Part shown: in pieces, positions 14,757-23,619 of the stretch | How positions within the stretch are numbered: position 1 is the first letter of the stretch | Layout: each line of letters starts with the position of its first letter | Source of the DNA: JBJYKD01 sp049310025 | Lineage (GTDB): Bacteria; Bacillota; Thermosediminibacteria; Thermosediminibacterales; Tepidanaerobacteraceae | Reading direction: 5' to 3' | Assembly: GCF_049310025.1 (NCBI RefSeq) | Contig: NZ_JBJYKD010000034.1 | Location: 1 to 30,330 of the forward strand | Length of the DNA: 30,330 bases | Notes under the pieces: generated by a model | Told to the model about the DNA's origin: nothing | What the model saw: only the letters and a program-made list of their open reading frames with translations | Databases searched by the model: none | Program-made: the position numbers and the translations under genes

Positions 14757-15353
14757 TCAGTTCTCTTTTGATATATAATGTCTTACTCTAAATTCCACTC
14801 CGAGGTCTTGCGCCAGCTTGCGGCATTTTTCCACATCTACGGCGGGCAAATCCACAACTGAAAGCACTACTCTCGGGACATAGTTCTTGCATTTTCTGGC
14901 AAACTCCAGGACGGAATAAAAGGCTTCTTCACCGTACTCCGAATGACAGAGCTCGTTGTATTTCTCGGCGTTTTCCGCATTGAGGCTGATGGAAATAACG
15001 TCAACAAGCCCCTTGAACTGAGGGGTAACGTCTTCGCCGTATATGAGGTTGGCCTGACCGTTGGTATTTATGCGTACGGGCACATTCGGGTAATTTTTCT
15101 TCAGGTGGCGCGCCACGTCCAGCACAGTCTGGAGGCGCAGTAGCGGCTCTCCGTAGCCGCAGAAAACCACCTCTTTATAACCGGTGGGATCTCCGATGGC
15201 TTCTATGATTTCCCTGGTAGTGGGTTCTTTTTCCAGCCAGAGGTTATATCCGCCGACCCCCGGCCCCTGCTGCCTTATGCAAAATCCGCACCTGTTGGTA
15301 CACCTGTTGGTGATGTTTAAATACAGGGAATTGCCTAACTTGTACGCTATCAT
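14757..15353 (-). CDS. TatD family-associated radical SAM protein
   Basis: The 198-residue protein has the radical SAM motif CxxxCxxC at C18, C22 and C25 (NITNRCTNRCGFCIRQ). The GYGEPLLR motif (GGE-like, about 91-98) and RINTNGQANLIYG follow. The short length and the start MIAYKLGNSLYLNITNRCTNRC match the TatD-linked radical SAM family, which is usually encoded beside tatD in Firmicutes. Here tatD is about 5 kb away, separated by SPOCS genes. The reaction is unknown. The start ATG 15353 has a weak SD (GGACGGTG). It has its own promoter and is followed by the bidirectional terminator at 14625-14654. Confidence 0.88.
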   Translation of the reverse strand: MIAYKLGNSLYLNITNRCTNRCGFCIRQQGPGVGGYNLWLEKEPTTREIIEAIGDPTGYKEVVFCGYGEPLLRLQTVLDVARHLKKNYPNVPVRINTNGQANLIYGEDVTPQFKGLVDVISISLNAENAEKYNELCHSEYGEEAFYSVLEFARKCKNYVPRVVLSVVDLPAVDVEKCRKLAQDLGVEFRVRHYISKEN

Positions 15354-15392
15354 CGCTTTGCACCGTCCATCAGAATCTGGTTAACACTTGAT

Positions 15393-15421
15393 ATTTTAAC
15401 ACAAGGGCTTAAATATGACAA
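15393..15421 (-). promoter_or_regulatory. Sigma-A promoter of the radical SAM gene
   Basis: On the minus strand: -35 TTGTCA (15416-15421), 17-bp spacer, -10 TAAAAT (15393-15398), about 40 bp upstream of the start codon. Confidence 0.6.
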
Positions 15422-15432
15422 CTTAAATTATA

Positions 15433-15460
15433 AAAACAAAAATCCCGCATGTGCGGGATT
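15433..15460 (-). terminator. Terminator after the dual-start SPOCS gene
   Basis: AATCCCGC (15441-15448) pairs perfectly with GCGGGATT (15453-15460). The minus strand continues as TTTGTTTTT. Confidence 0.8.
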
Positions 15461-15487
15461 AATTCCGGCCTTATACATATCATTTTT

Positions 15488-17251
15488 TCAAACGGGGTAT
15501 CTTATATTGCAATCATCCACACCCAATCTCACCGTTGATGTTACCAGAATATCGACCTTCAGTACAACTTTCTCCAGCAGCTGGGTCTCGCTCAGCAGTT
15601 CAGGTATAACGCTTTCCACGGAGGGAAACGGGATGCATTTCATACCCGGGGCGGCACCCGTTAAATCCACGAAAAAGCTGAAATCCACGTCTTCCCCCTG
15701 CTCATATTCGATGTTGTCGGTGCCGATGTAAAAAATCTGCTTGTGGACGGTGCCCTGGATAATGACCTTATTGGTGATTACCTGACAAGTGATATCGGTT
15801 ACGGCCGCCTCAATATTCCTTATCTTCTGAGCGGGTCTTTCCATTGTCACAATATCCTGGAGGAGCGTTTGCCCGGTAACCTCCCCTTTGACTTGCTCCG
15901 CCAATATGGTCTTGCCGGTTACCGGCAGTAAATTAAGCTCGGTATTTTGTGTCACTATCACAGAAAACTGCATTACCACTTTCTGCAGCAGGCCGGTCTC
16001 ATTTTCCAGAGTGTAATTTATGGTTTCTATAACCGGCTTGACCTGGACGTTCATCCCGGGGCCGGCTCCGGTTACATCTACGAACAGGCTGAATGGCACG
16101 TCTTCCGCCTGGTGGTACTCTATATTGTCGGTGCCCACATAGAATATCTGTTTATGTAGTATCCCCTGAATGACCACCTTGTCGGTAATCACATCAGTGG
16201 TGATATCTTTTACCGCTGCGGTGATTTCATCCACCTTTTGAGCGGGATTGGAAAGCTGAACCGCGGTTTCTACTATGAGCTGCTGGGAGCCCTGGCCCGC
16301 CACCTGTGGAACATAATACAGCGGAGTTCCAATACCCGGTATCACTTCGAGCAATTGAGTGTCACTGACCACGGCCTTAAACACCAGAATTACCTTCTGG
16401 TGCACGGTGGTCGGGTCCAAAAGGGTATAATTTACGTGTTCTATGGTTGGAGTCACAGTGACATTCATACCCGGTGCGGCTCCCAAAATATCAACGAAAT
16501 AACTCACAGGAATGAACTCCGTCTGATGGTGGATTACCGCATCTGCTCCCACGTAAAATATCTGTTTGTGAAGCGTTGCCTGAATGATTACCTTGTCCTG
16601 AATGACATCCGTCCTTAAATCATCCACCCGAGCCCTGATTTCCCGGATTTTGACCGCCGGATTCGCCAGGGTCACAGTGGATTCTACCATCTTCTGGATG
16701 GAACCTTCCCCAATCAAAACGGGAACCTGAATCAATGGGTCCATAATACCCCCTCCTTTTTGGTTTTTTTCAAATGTTATAATGTCGATGAACCCATCTC
16801 CCCCCTCCCGTCGGACTTTATTATTTTCATTTTCCGTTTGCTCCTGACCGTATTCCGCCCCTTCGGATTCTTTTTTGCCCTCCCCTTTAACTTCTCGCTC
16901 TCTTTCGCAAACCGCCTGCAATTTACCTTCCATTTCTACCGTTTGTTCCGGTATTTTTCGCTGTTCCTCTGCCTGTTCTTCTGTCATACGCTCGCAAATG
17001 TCCTCTTCGTGGTTTCCACTGCTTTCTATTGCATTTTGAATTTGTATTGCACTTCGAACATCATCTCTTTCAGCGATTTCTTCCAGAACGAGTTCTTTAA
17101 AGAAAAACGATTTGTCCCCTTCGTCCTCCACCTCCCCTTCTGGCATTTCGTCCGCAGTGTTTGACGGGCCTTTGACACGCAGTCTCACGAGAAAAAGGCA
17201 ACAGGCCACAACAACCGCAATTATTACTGCGACTATAACCGGTGCTGCCAT
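15488..17251 (-). CDS. SPOCS (DUF3794) protein with N-terminal membrane anchor and acidic region; probable internal start at 16744
   Basis: The long form has 587 residues: an N-terminal membrane helix (about 4-23), a Glu/Lys-rich low-complexity region (35-150), and three SPOCS modules (about 180-300, 320-436, 460-575). Each module carries HKQIFYxGxD...FVDxxGAxPGM. The ATG at 17251 has a strong SD (AAAAGGAGGAGAG). A second strong SD (AAAAAGGAGGGGG) is encoded within the frame before M170 (ATG at 16744), which would give a soluble 418-residue protein consisting only of the SPOCS modules. Both could be made, or the N-terminal part may once have been a separate gene. There is no LysM domain. SPOCS proteins are expected in the spore envelope; this one's partner is unknown. 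Confidence 0.82.
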   Translation of the reverse strand: MAAPVIVAVIIAVVVACCLFLVRLRVKGPSNTADEMPEGEVEDEGDKSFFFKELVLEEIAERDDVRSAIQIQNAIESSGNHEEDICERMTEEQAEEQRKIPEQTVEMEGKLQAVCEREREVKGEGKKESEGAEYGQEQTENENNKVRREGGDGFIDIITFEKNQKGGGIMDPLIQVPVLIGEGSIQKMVESTVTLANPAVKIREIRARVDDLRTDVIQDKVIIQATLHKQIFYVGADAVIHHQTEFIPVSYFVDILGAAPGMNVTVTPTIEHVNYTLLDPTTVHQKVILVFKAVVSDTQLLEVIPGIGTPLYYVPQVAGQGSQQLIVETAVQLSNPAQKVDEITAAVKDITTDVITDKVVIQGILHKQIFYVGTDNIEYHQAEDVPFSLFVDVTGAGPGMNVQVKPVIETINYTLENETGLLQKVVMQFSVIVTQNTELNLLPVTGKTILAEQVKGEVTGQTLLQDIVTMERPAQKIRNIEAAVTDITCQVITNKVIIQGTVHKQIFYIGTDNIEYEQGEDVDFSFFVDLTGAAPGMKCIPFPSVESVIPELLSETQLLEKVVLKVDILVTSTVRLGVDDCNIRYPV

Positions 17252-17266
17252 TATCTCTCCTCCTTT

Positions 17267-17292
17267 TATACTATGGCGGCCCGCCTTGAAGT
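17267..17292 (-). promoter_or_regulatory. Candidate sigma-K-like promoter of the dual-start SPOCS gene
   Basis: On the minus strand CATAGTATA (17267-17275) fits the sigma-K -10 CATANNNTA, with AC 15 bp upstream (17291-17292), the consensus spacing. It lies very close to the SD, so the leader would be only about 10 nt. The -35 carries little information, so this is tentative. Confidence 0.35.
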
Positions 17293-17487
17293 GTTACAAT
17301 ACCCGAGCCAAAAAAAATTTTCATATATCGACTATTGGTTAATTTCATTATATGAATGATATCTTGAAAGGGTTCCGCATCAATCTTATGTCAAAAAGTA
17401 ATTTTGCTTTGATAATTTACTAAGGGGTTACGGTGGATTAAGGCTGGCAGTCCCCTTATGCCATAACACCTCTTAAAAAACATGTAA

Positions 17488-17513
17488 AATAAAAAAAGAG
17501 GTTTACACCTCTT
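17488..17513 (-). terminator. Terminator of the winged-helix gene
   Basis: AAGAGGT (17496-17502) pairs with ACCTCTT (17507-17513) over a 4-nt loop. On the minus strand it runs into TTTTTTTATTTT just past the stop codon at 17520. Confidence 0.75.
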
Positions 17514-17519
17514 GCTCTT

Positions 17520-17987
17520 TCAGAAGTATTTTTCGCCGTCTCTTGTTACTATCCCTTCACTTACCAGCTTTTTCAATATGGGGGATAAGATTTTGTATTT
17601 AAGGTTCATGCTCTGGCTGATCTCGCTGGAAGTAATTCCAGGATGCCTTTTTATCATAATTGTCACCGCCTTTTCGCTGTTGGAAAGCACCGGCCTCCTG
17701 GATTCCTGTTTGCCGCATGGAGCTTCGCGAAGGCTGCCCCCGCAGGACACATCTTCGGGTTTCAAATCACCGGACGGATTTTCAGCGTCATCCTTTAAAT
17801 ACGGTTTTTTGCGGTAATAGGCCTTTACCGAAAAATCGCTGTCCAGAATCACCTGGTATTCTCCGTCGGGCAGCCTGCAAAGCGCATTTGCACCGTCGGG
17901 CCCGTCCCGCACATTAATCACTTCTACTTCTACCTGCGAGAAATCCTTAAAGAAAGCTGCTATCTTTTTTGCCAGATCCTGCATCAT
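17520..17987 (-). CDS. Hypothetical protein with C-terminal winged-helix domain
   Basis: I do not recognise a named family. The 155 residues divide into an N-terminal alpha/beta part (about 1-70, with VEVEVINVRDGPDGANALCRLPDGEYQVILDSD), a polar linker with two Cys (about 75-100), and a C-terminal winged-helix-like segment (about 103-155: LSNSEKAVTIMIKRHPGITSSEISQSMNLKYKILSPILKKLVSEGIVTRDGEKYF), as in small MarR/LexA-type regulators. ATG 17987 follows GGGGGGTGAG; a GTG three codons earlier lies inside that SD. It sits 45 bp downstream of the 693-residue SPOCS gene on the same strand and may be cotranscribed, which would make it a sporulation-phase regulator. That is inference. Confidence 0.65.
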   Translation of the reverse strand: MMQDLAKKIAAFFKDFSQVEVEVINVRDGPDGANALCRLPDGEYQVILDSDFSVKAYYRKKPYLKDDAENPSGDLKPEDVSCGGSLREAPCGKQESRRPVLSNSEKAVTIMIKRHPGITSSEISQSMNLKYKILSPILKKLVSEGIVTRDGEKYF

Positions 17988-18031
17988 AATACTCACCCCC
18001 CGTTTTTAAAAAGTTTTTGAACCGCAGTCGC

Positions 18032-20113
18032 CTAACCGTTTTTAAAATAATAATTCTTTATAGAAATCTCAAATTCACTTTCCAGCATCTCGCCCCCGGC
18101 GGCAAGGACAACCTTTCTCGGCCTGGCCGCTACGTCCACCCTGCTTGCATCCAGGTTTTCCCTGCCCTTAATATAAAACCGGAATTCCAGCTCGTCGATG
18201 TCCTGGTGCACCAGATGATCCCTTCCGACATAAGCCGCATTTACCCGAAGCCTGCCCCCCACCCAGAAACCGGCCTCATCCGCCTCCATCCATTTTTCTA
18301 TCCCATGCAGGGTTACATCTTTCGCAAAGAGTGCGGGCGCGGCAAGGGGCATGATGTGAGAAAGACGGCGCGTCCTCTCTTCTACAAAAACCTGCCGGTA
18401 CCGCCGGTTCGAGGGATCCGGCGCCCCGGTCACAAGATACAGATCCTCCTGGCAGGTGGCCTCTACGTCAAAGCTCAATAAAAAAACCGTATCTAACCGG
18501 GTCGGGCCTACAATTTCCCCGGACACCTCCGTTATCCTTGCATTTACCTGCACCTGCATATCCTCTCGGCCGCCCCTCACATCCCCAAGCACTCCGAAAG
18601 GCACCAGATTTTTCCTGCAGCGGACGACTCCGTCGGCTCCAGCATAATAAACGTGGACGGCCAGCCCGCCCTGGATTAAAAACCTGTGATCCAAAACCGT
18701 TACACTCAGGTTTTCAACCTCACCCTTTATGTCCTCGACAAGCTTTACCGGATAATCCAGGACTATTTCGTTTTTTTCCATCAGGTCAATGGTCTTTGTC
18801 TCCATGATCTTTTCCACCCGGAAGAGTTCCCGTTCTATTCCTTCCCGTGGAATTATATCCACCACCGCCGGGGTGGACCTTCGGCAAACGGCGGTATATC
18901 CTATTTCCACCAGGGCTCTTATCTCCAGGCCCCCATCCTTTAAAACCCCCGAAAGGTGAAGTATCCTGGGTTTTAATTCATATGACACCGCGGTGTCCAC
19001 ATCAGCCGCCGGGTGGCTTCTGCAAAAGTTTATCTCGACATACCGGTACGCCGAAAGAAGATTTTCGCCTACGTAAAAAACTTCAACCCCCATTATGCCC
19101 TGGACCACCAGCAGACCTTCCTTTATCTCACAGGAAACCCCTTCAACCCTCCCGTACAAATCCACAAGATTGTTAACAGGCGGTTTTAGAAGGCAAATTT
19201 CCTCTATTAAAAAAGAAAACTCCCCCTGGCCTATCACTTCTTTTAACAGCAGTTCTTCTTTTACCACCTGATACCCGTCCTGTTCAAAATCCGTCACTAC
19301 CAGGCTTTCCTCTTTCTTTAAAACCTTTACTTTCAACCTGCAGGCCATCATGATACCGTAATATCCCGCCTTAAGAGACGGCCGGCAGTGCACATCCGAA
19401 AAAGCCGCCGTAACCCTGGCAAGGTGTTCCGGTTCCGCCTCATCGCACGGAATGACCCTTTCAAGGGGGATGAATATCTGGCCGTGTTTTTCCAGGCCGG
19501 CTCCATCCACATAGAACACGTCCGCAGAAATCTCCCCTTCTACCGCTACAAGGCCTTTTAAAACCCTTGCTTCCACTCTATCCATATGGGGCCTTACGGC
19601 TATAATCCTCCGGCAGTCGGATTTTTCAAAAAAACCCGTTATACCGGCCACATCCGTTTCTTCCTTTATAACCCGGAAGGTCGCTATCCTCCCCGTCCTT
19701 GCCTCCAGCGTCTTCGCAAAAGCAGCCGGCCTTTCAATCACGGCTTCGAGCCTGAAGTTTAATAAAAAATCCACCGAAAGAGTATCCTCCGCCAGATGAT
19801 ATTGCCGGATTTCCGGGACACAGGCAACTCGCACTTCCATCCCGTCGAGGACTTTTTCCGGGTAAAAAACGTACCTGACCGGCCGCCTGACTTCAACACA
19901 GCGGAGGGTGCCTTCCCTGCCCGAAAAATACACGACCGCCGCGAGGGTTGCGGAAACTACCACCGCCCCCTTTTGAATACGGTGATCCGCATCCTTAACT
20001 TTCGACACCACGTCGGTTACGTTGGCAGGGCAGGGTTTCAGCTTTATATCCTGCTTCAATTCCTTTGTATAAACTTTCTCCCACAGGATTTCTTCGGTTC
20101 TAAAAAGTTCCAA
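18032..20113 (-). CDS. Large SPOCS (DUF3794) protein with about five modules
   Basis: The 693-residue product is built of about five diverged SPOCS-like modules (roughly 12-130, 145-290, 300-435, 440-575, 580-690). Recurrent signs are (A)xVxYV/FG at the strand carrying VVYFSGREG, DVFYVDGAG, EVFYVGENL, HVYYAGADG and AAYVGRDH, each preceded by a VxG(x)L strand. There is no signal peptide, membrane helix or LysM. The start is TTG at 20113 with a strong SD (GGAGGGAGG, 5 nt away). It is longer and more diverged than the other two SPOCS genes in the window. Spore-coat or exosporium assembly is the family expectation; the specific role is unknown. Confidence 0.8.
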   Translation of the reverse strand: MELFRTEEILWEKVYTKELKQDIKLKPCPANVTDVVSKVKDADHRIQKGAVVVSATLAAVVYFSGREGTLRCVEVRRPVRYVFYPEKVLDGMEVRVACVPEIRQYHLAEDTLSVDFLLNFRLEAVIERPAAFAKTLEARTGRIATFRVIKEETDVAGITGFFEKSDCRRIIAVRPHMDRVEARVLKGLVAVEGEISADVFYVDGAGLEKHGQIFIPLERVIPCDEAEPEHLARVTAAFSDVHCRPSLKAGYYGIMMACRLKVKVLKKEESLVVTDFEQDGYQVVKEELLLKEVIGQGEFSFLIEEICLLKPPVNNLVDLYGRVEGVSCEIKEGLLVVQGIMGVEVFYVGENLLSAYRYVEINFCRSHPAADVDTAVSYELKPRILHLSGVLKDGGLEIRALVEIGYTAVCRRSTPAVVDIIPREGIERELFRVEKIMETKTIDLMEKNEIVLDYPVKLVEDIKGEVENLSVTVLDHRFLIQGGLAVHVYYAGADGVVRCRKNLVPFGVLGDVRGGREDMQVQVNARITEVSGEIVGPTRLDTVFLLSFDVEATCQEDLYLVTGAPDPSNRRYRQVFVEERTRRLSHIMPLAAPALFAKDVTLHGIEKWMEADEAGFWVGGRLRVNAAYVGRDHLVHQDIDELEFRFYIKGRENLDASRVDVAARPRKVVLAAGGEMLESEFEISIKNYYFKNG

Positions 20114-20162
20114 GGTTACCTCCCTCCATTATAATCTTTATGAAAAAAAATCCCCTTTTATG

Positions 20163-20204
20163 AAAAAAATGCTCGGGAAATATTCGGGGACCCGGAGCAT
20201 TTTT
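20163..20204. terminator. Terminator downstream of tatD
   Basis: AAAATGCTC-GGG (20166-20177) pairs with CCC-(G)-GAGCATTTT (20191-20204), with one bulged base. On the minus strand it is followed by seven T. The loop contains GAATATT, which together with CATAAAAG further down resembles a sigma-E promoter for the SPOCS gene, with a 16-bp spacer, one longer than usual. Confidence 0.65.
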
Positions 20205-20307
20205 AACCTTGGCGGTTCAGAACATAAATATCACACTGGAGTTTTGGAAAAAAGTCGGGAGACCGGGTGAAGGGCCAAAACCGGTGGATGTGGTCGCAGA
20301 GATGTAT

Positions 20308-21066
20308 CTACATTAACTTAAACAGCTCCCGGGCATTTGATGTAGTGGTTTTTTCCACCTCCTGCAAGGTAATCCCCTTAATATGGGCCAGGGCTTCAGC
20401 TATAACTCTCACCCTGGTGGAGTCGTTTCTTTTGCCCCTGTAGGGCTCGGGTGAAAGGTAAGGGCAGTCGGTCTCCAGCAGGATTTTTTCTAAGGGCAGC
20501 TTTGCCGCCACTTCTTTGGGCCTTTTTGCGTTTTTAAAGGTAATGGGGCCGCCGAAGGAAAAATAAAACCCCATGTTCATGAACTCTCCGGCTATCTCGT
20601 AGCTCCCGGAATAGCAGTGCATGAGGCCTCTTTTTATACCCGAACGCTTTAAAATTTCCAGGGTGTCCCCGTGGGCCTCCCGGTCATGGACCACCACCGG
20701 AAGGCCCACTTCCTTTGCCAGTTCCAGCTGCTCCGAAAAAACTTTCTTTTGAATTTCCCGGTCGGAAAAGTCGTAATAGTAATCAAGGCCTATTTCCCCA
20801 ACGGCTACCACTTTTGGGCTTTGAGCGAGGTTCCGCAAGATCTGGAGGTAGCCTTCCGGGGCTTTCCGGGCCTCGTGGGGGTGAACCCCCACGCAGGCGT
20901 AAACAAAATCGTACCTTTCGGCAAGTCTTACGGAAAATTCACTGGTATGGAGGTCTGAGCCGGCATTTATGACAAATATTCCCGCCTCTTTTATTTTTTG
21001 AATAACTTCTTCCCGGTCGGGGTCGAAGGCATCATCGTCCAGGTGGGCGTGGACGTCTACAAGCAT
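20308..21066 (-). CDS. tatD: TatD family metal-dependent hydrolase (DNase)
   Basis: The 252-residue product has all metal-binding motifs of the TatD family: HAH in MLVDVHAHLDD (H6, H8), Glu in VGEIGLDYYY, His in VVVHDREAH, His in LMHCYSGSYE, and Asp in LLETDCPYLSPEPYRGKRN. TatD proteins are divalent-metal 3'-5' exonucleases acting on damaged DNA or RNA. I chose ATG 21066 because GGAGGAGG precedes it and the family starts with MLxDxHxH; the frame extends 28 codons further without support. It follows metG by 137 bp on the same strand, the conserved metG-tatD order, and is probably cotranscribed from the T-box-controlled metG promoter. Confidence 0.95.
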   Translation of the reverse strand: MLVDVHAHLDDDAFDPDREEVIQKIKEAGIFVINAGSDLHTSEFSVRLAERYDFVYACVGVHPHEARKAPEGYLQILRNLAQSPKVVAVGEIGLDYYYDFSDREIQKKVFSEQLELAKEVGLPVVVHDREAHGDTLEILKRSGIKRGLMHCYSGSYEIAGEFMNMGFYFSFGGPITFKNAKRPKEVAAKLPLEKILLETDCPYLSPEPYRGKRNDSTRVRVIAEALAHIKGITLQEVEKTTTSNARELFKLM

Positions 21067-21203
21067 AAAACCTCCTCCTGCGCGCTGTAATCTCATGACC
21101 CGCCGGTTAAATTTAAATCCTGAGTTTATCTTTATAATCAGTAAATTCATCGGCGCGGGGTCATGACCGGTATGAAAATAACTTTCTGCACCGAAATCAA
21201 ATT

Positions 21204-23165
21204 TTATTTCACTTTCGCACCGGATTCTATGTCTTCATCGACAGTGATAAGCGTGAGTTTTCCGGCGTTGGAAGCGGCGAGCAGCATCCCCTGGGATTCG
21301 ATACCCCGGAGCTTTGCGGGCTTCAGGTTCGCCACCACCACTATTTTTTTGCCTACCAGCTGTTCGGGAGCATAATGCTTTGCGATCCCGGCGACTATCT
21401 GACGGCTCTCGTCGCCGATTTTTATCCGAAGCTTGAGGAGCTTGTCGGCGCCCTTCACTTTTTCGGCCTCCAGCACCTCCGCCACCCTGAGGTCGAGCTT
21501 TGCAAATTCTTCAATGGAAACCAGGTTCGCGGCCGCTTCTTCGGCGGGCTTTACTCGAGCTTCAACGCCGTTTCGCCTGTCATCAATTTGTTTTTCCCCA
21601 TCCCCCGCCGTCTTGACAATGTCTTCGGGTTCTTCAATCCTGGGGAAGATGATTTCCTTTCTTTCAACGCAAAGCCCTGCCGGCAGTTTGCCCCATGTCT
21701 TTACGCTCTCCCACGTGGCAAGACTTTCATCGGCTATGCCCAGCTGCTGCCTAATTTTGGCCGGGGTGTTGGGCATAAAGGGCGATATGTGCACCGATAT
21801 GATGCGGAGGGCCTCCGCCAGGTTGTAGAGCACGGTGGAAAGGCGGTCTTTTTTGTCGGGATCTTTTGCAAGGCTCCAGGGCATGGTTTCATCGATGTAT
21901 TTGTTGGCCCGACCGATGAATTTCCATATCTCCTGAAGCGCGCCGGAAAACTCCAGACCGTCCATCAACGTTTCCACCCTGCCGGGCAGGGCCTCGGCCA
22001 TCGCCGCAAGCTCCCTGTCGATTGCTTCGGCGGGACCGGGGGATGGAATCTTTCCGCCGCAGTATTTTTCAATCATTGTAACGGTGCGGGAAAGCAGGTT
22101 CCCCAGGTCGTTGGCCAGGTCAAAGTTTATCCTGTCCACCAGTGCCTTGTTGGAAAACACTCCGTCGGCCCCGAAGGGAATCTCCCTCAAGAGGAAATAC
22201 CTTACGGCATCCACGCCGTAAAGGTCCACCAGCGCCCTGGGGTCTATCACATTGCCTTTGGACTTGGACATCTTGCCGCCTTCCAGTATAAGCCAGCCGT
22301 GGCCGAAGACCTTTTTGGGCAGCGGCACACCTAAAGCCATGAGCATGATGGGCCATATGATGGTGTGGAACCTGACTATTTCCTTGCCCACCAGGTGTAC
22401 ATCAGCGGGCCAGTATTTGTTAAACAGCGCGTCATCCTCCAGGGAATAGCCCAGAGCGGTTATATAGTTTGAAAGGGCGTCGATCCAGACGTAAATCACA
22501 TGCTTTTCATCAAAGGGCACGGGAATACCCCAGTCGAAGCTGGTACGAGAAACGCACAGGTCTTCAAGGCCCGGTTTCAGGAAATTGTTTATCATCTCTC
22601 TCTGCCGGGAAGGCGGCTGGATGAATTCCGGATGGCTTTCGATGTACTCGATCATCTTATCTCTGTATTTGGAGAGTCTGAAGAAGTAAGCCTCTTCCCG
22701 AATGAGTTCCACGGGGCGACCGCAGTCGGGGCACTTGCCGTCCACCAGCTGGTGCTCCGTGAAAAAGGACTCACAGGGTGTGCAGTACCATCCTTCGTAT
22801 TCACCCTTATATATGTCTCCCTGGTCGTATAACTTCTGGAAAATGTTCTGGACGGCTTTGACATGGTAATCATCGGTGGTGCGGATAAAGTGATCGTAGG
22901 AAACATCCAGTGTCTTCCACAGTTCTTTAATCCAGGCCACAATTTCGTCAACATACTCTTTGGGGGTCTTGCCGGCCTCCTCGGCCCTGCGCTGAATCTT
23001 CTGGCCGTGCTCATCGGTGCCGGTGAGGAAAAAAACATCGTAACCGGTGAGCCTCTTGAACCGTGCCATGGCGTCGGCCGCCACCGTAGTATAGGAATGG
23101 CCGATATGAAGTTTGTCGCTGGGGTAGTATATGGGTGTTGTAATGTAAAAGGTTTTCTTTTCCAT
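21204..23165 (-). CDS. metG: Methionyl-tRNA synthetase
   Basis: MetRS charges tRNA-Met. The 653 residues include the class I motif HIGH (about 20-23 in KLHIGHSY), a single-knuckle-type zinc site (CTPCESFFTEHQLVDGKCPDCGRP, about 127-150), the KMSKS loop (GGKMSKSKGNVIDP, about 297-310), the anticodon-binding helical domain, and a C-terminal EMAP/Arc1p-like tRNA-binding OB fold (about 545-653, FAKLDLRVAEVLEAEKVKGADKLLKL). The length is normal for Firmicute MetRS. The ATG 23165 has the SD AGGAGG. A T-box leader with an ATG specifier lies directly upstream. Confidence 0.98.
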   Translation of the reverse strand: MEKKTFYITTPIYYPSDKLHIGHSYTTVAADAMARFKRLTGYDVFFLTGTDEHGQKIQRRAEEAGKTPKEYVDEIVAWIKELWKTLDVSYDHFIRTTDDYHVKAVQNIFQKLYDQGDIYKGEYEGWYCTPCESFFTEHQLVDGKCPDCGRPVELIREEAYFFRLSKYRDKMIEYIESHPEFIQPPSRQREMINNFLKPGLEDLCVSRTSFDWGIPVPFDEKHVIYVWIDALSNYITALGYSLEDDALFNKYWPADVHLVGKEIVRFHTIIWPIMLMALGVPLPKKVFGHGWLILEGGKMSKSKGNVIDPRALVDLYGVDAVRYFLLREIPFGADGVFSNKALVDRINFDLANDLGNLLSRTVTMIEKYCGGKIPSPGPAEAIDRELAAMAEALPGRVETLMDGLEFSGALQEIWKFIGRANKYIDETMPWSLAKDPDKKDRLSTVLYNLAEALRIISVHISPFMPNTPAKIRQQLGIADESLATWESVKTWGKLPAGLCVERKEIIFPRIEEPEDIVKTAGDGEKQIDDRRNGVEARVKPAEEAAANLVSIEEFAKLDLRVAEVLEAEKVKGADKLLKLRIKIGDESRQIVAGIAKHYAPEQLVGKKIVVVANLKPAKLRGIESQGMLLAASNAGKLTLITVDEDIESGAKVK

Positions 23166-23294
23166 GTGATTTCCTCCTTCTATTTATTTTTTGTTTCATT
23201 TTTCACCGGAGCGGTTAAAGCGCCCAACCTGCGGTACTCCCGCCGGGAGAAAAGTTTGTTGTCGGCAAAAAACGCCCCGTCAATAAAACCGTCA

Positions 23295-23612
23295 ACAAAA
23301 ATCCCCCGCCCCCGTAAAGGGGCGAGGGACTTCCTCGCGGTACCACCCTAATTTGCCCGTGAAAGGGCCTCGGCCAGGTACGGGAAACGAGTTTCTCCCA
23401 TCCGCGCGCACAGCCAAAAGCGCGAAACGGAAAAACTTTTCCGATACCCGAAGGCTTTTTAACGGGCCTTAACCGTTGCCGCCTACTTTGCTTCGACGGC
23501 CCGACTCCGGGGCCATGTTCGGCAGGGTCTTCGGAACCGGCTCTCACCTCGCCCGGCTCTCTTTGTCCTATCCCCCTGCTTACTCTTCCCTTCATGGTCT
23601 TTAAAAGTATGT
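23295..23612 (-). promoter_or_regulatory. T-box riboswitch leader of metG (Met specifier ATG)
   Basis: On the minus strand the leader contains AGTAAGCAGG and AGAGAGCC stem I features. The specifier region CCGAAC-ATG-GCCCCGGAG (specifier at 23514-23516) follows. Then come the T-box bulge motif AGGGTGGTACCGCG (23336-23349) and a 10-bp GC-rich terminator hairpin (23303-23328) ending in TTTTT. Uncharged tRNA-Met would pair with the specifier and T-box and favour the antiterminator. Confidence 0.92.
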
Positions 23613-23619
23613 CAGCAAT

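Noticed and set aside
17421..17458. TAAGGGG ... CCCCTTA inverted repeat, 24-bp spacer
   Set aside because: Seven base pairs over a long loop with no T run; this can occur by chance and I see no associated element.
21067..21150. 28-codon N-terminal extension of TatD
   Set aside because: TatD proteins start at MLxDxHxH, and GGAGGAGG directly precedes that ATG.
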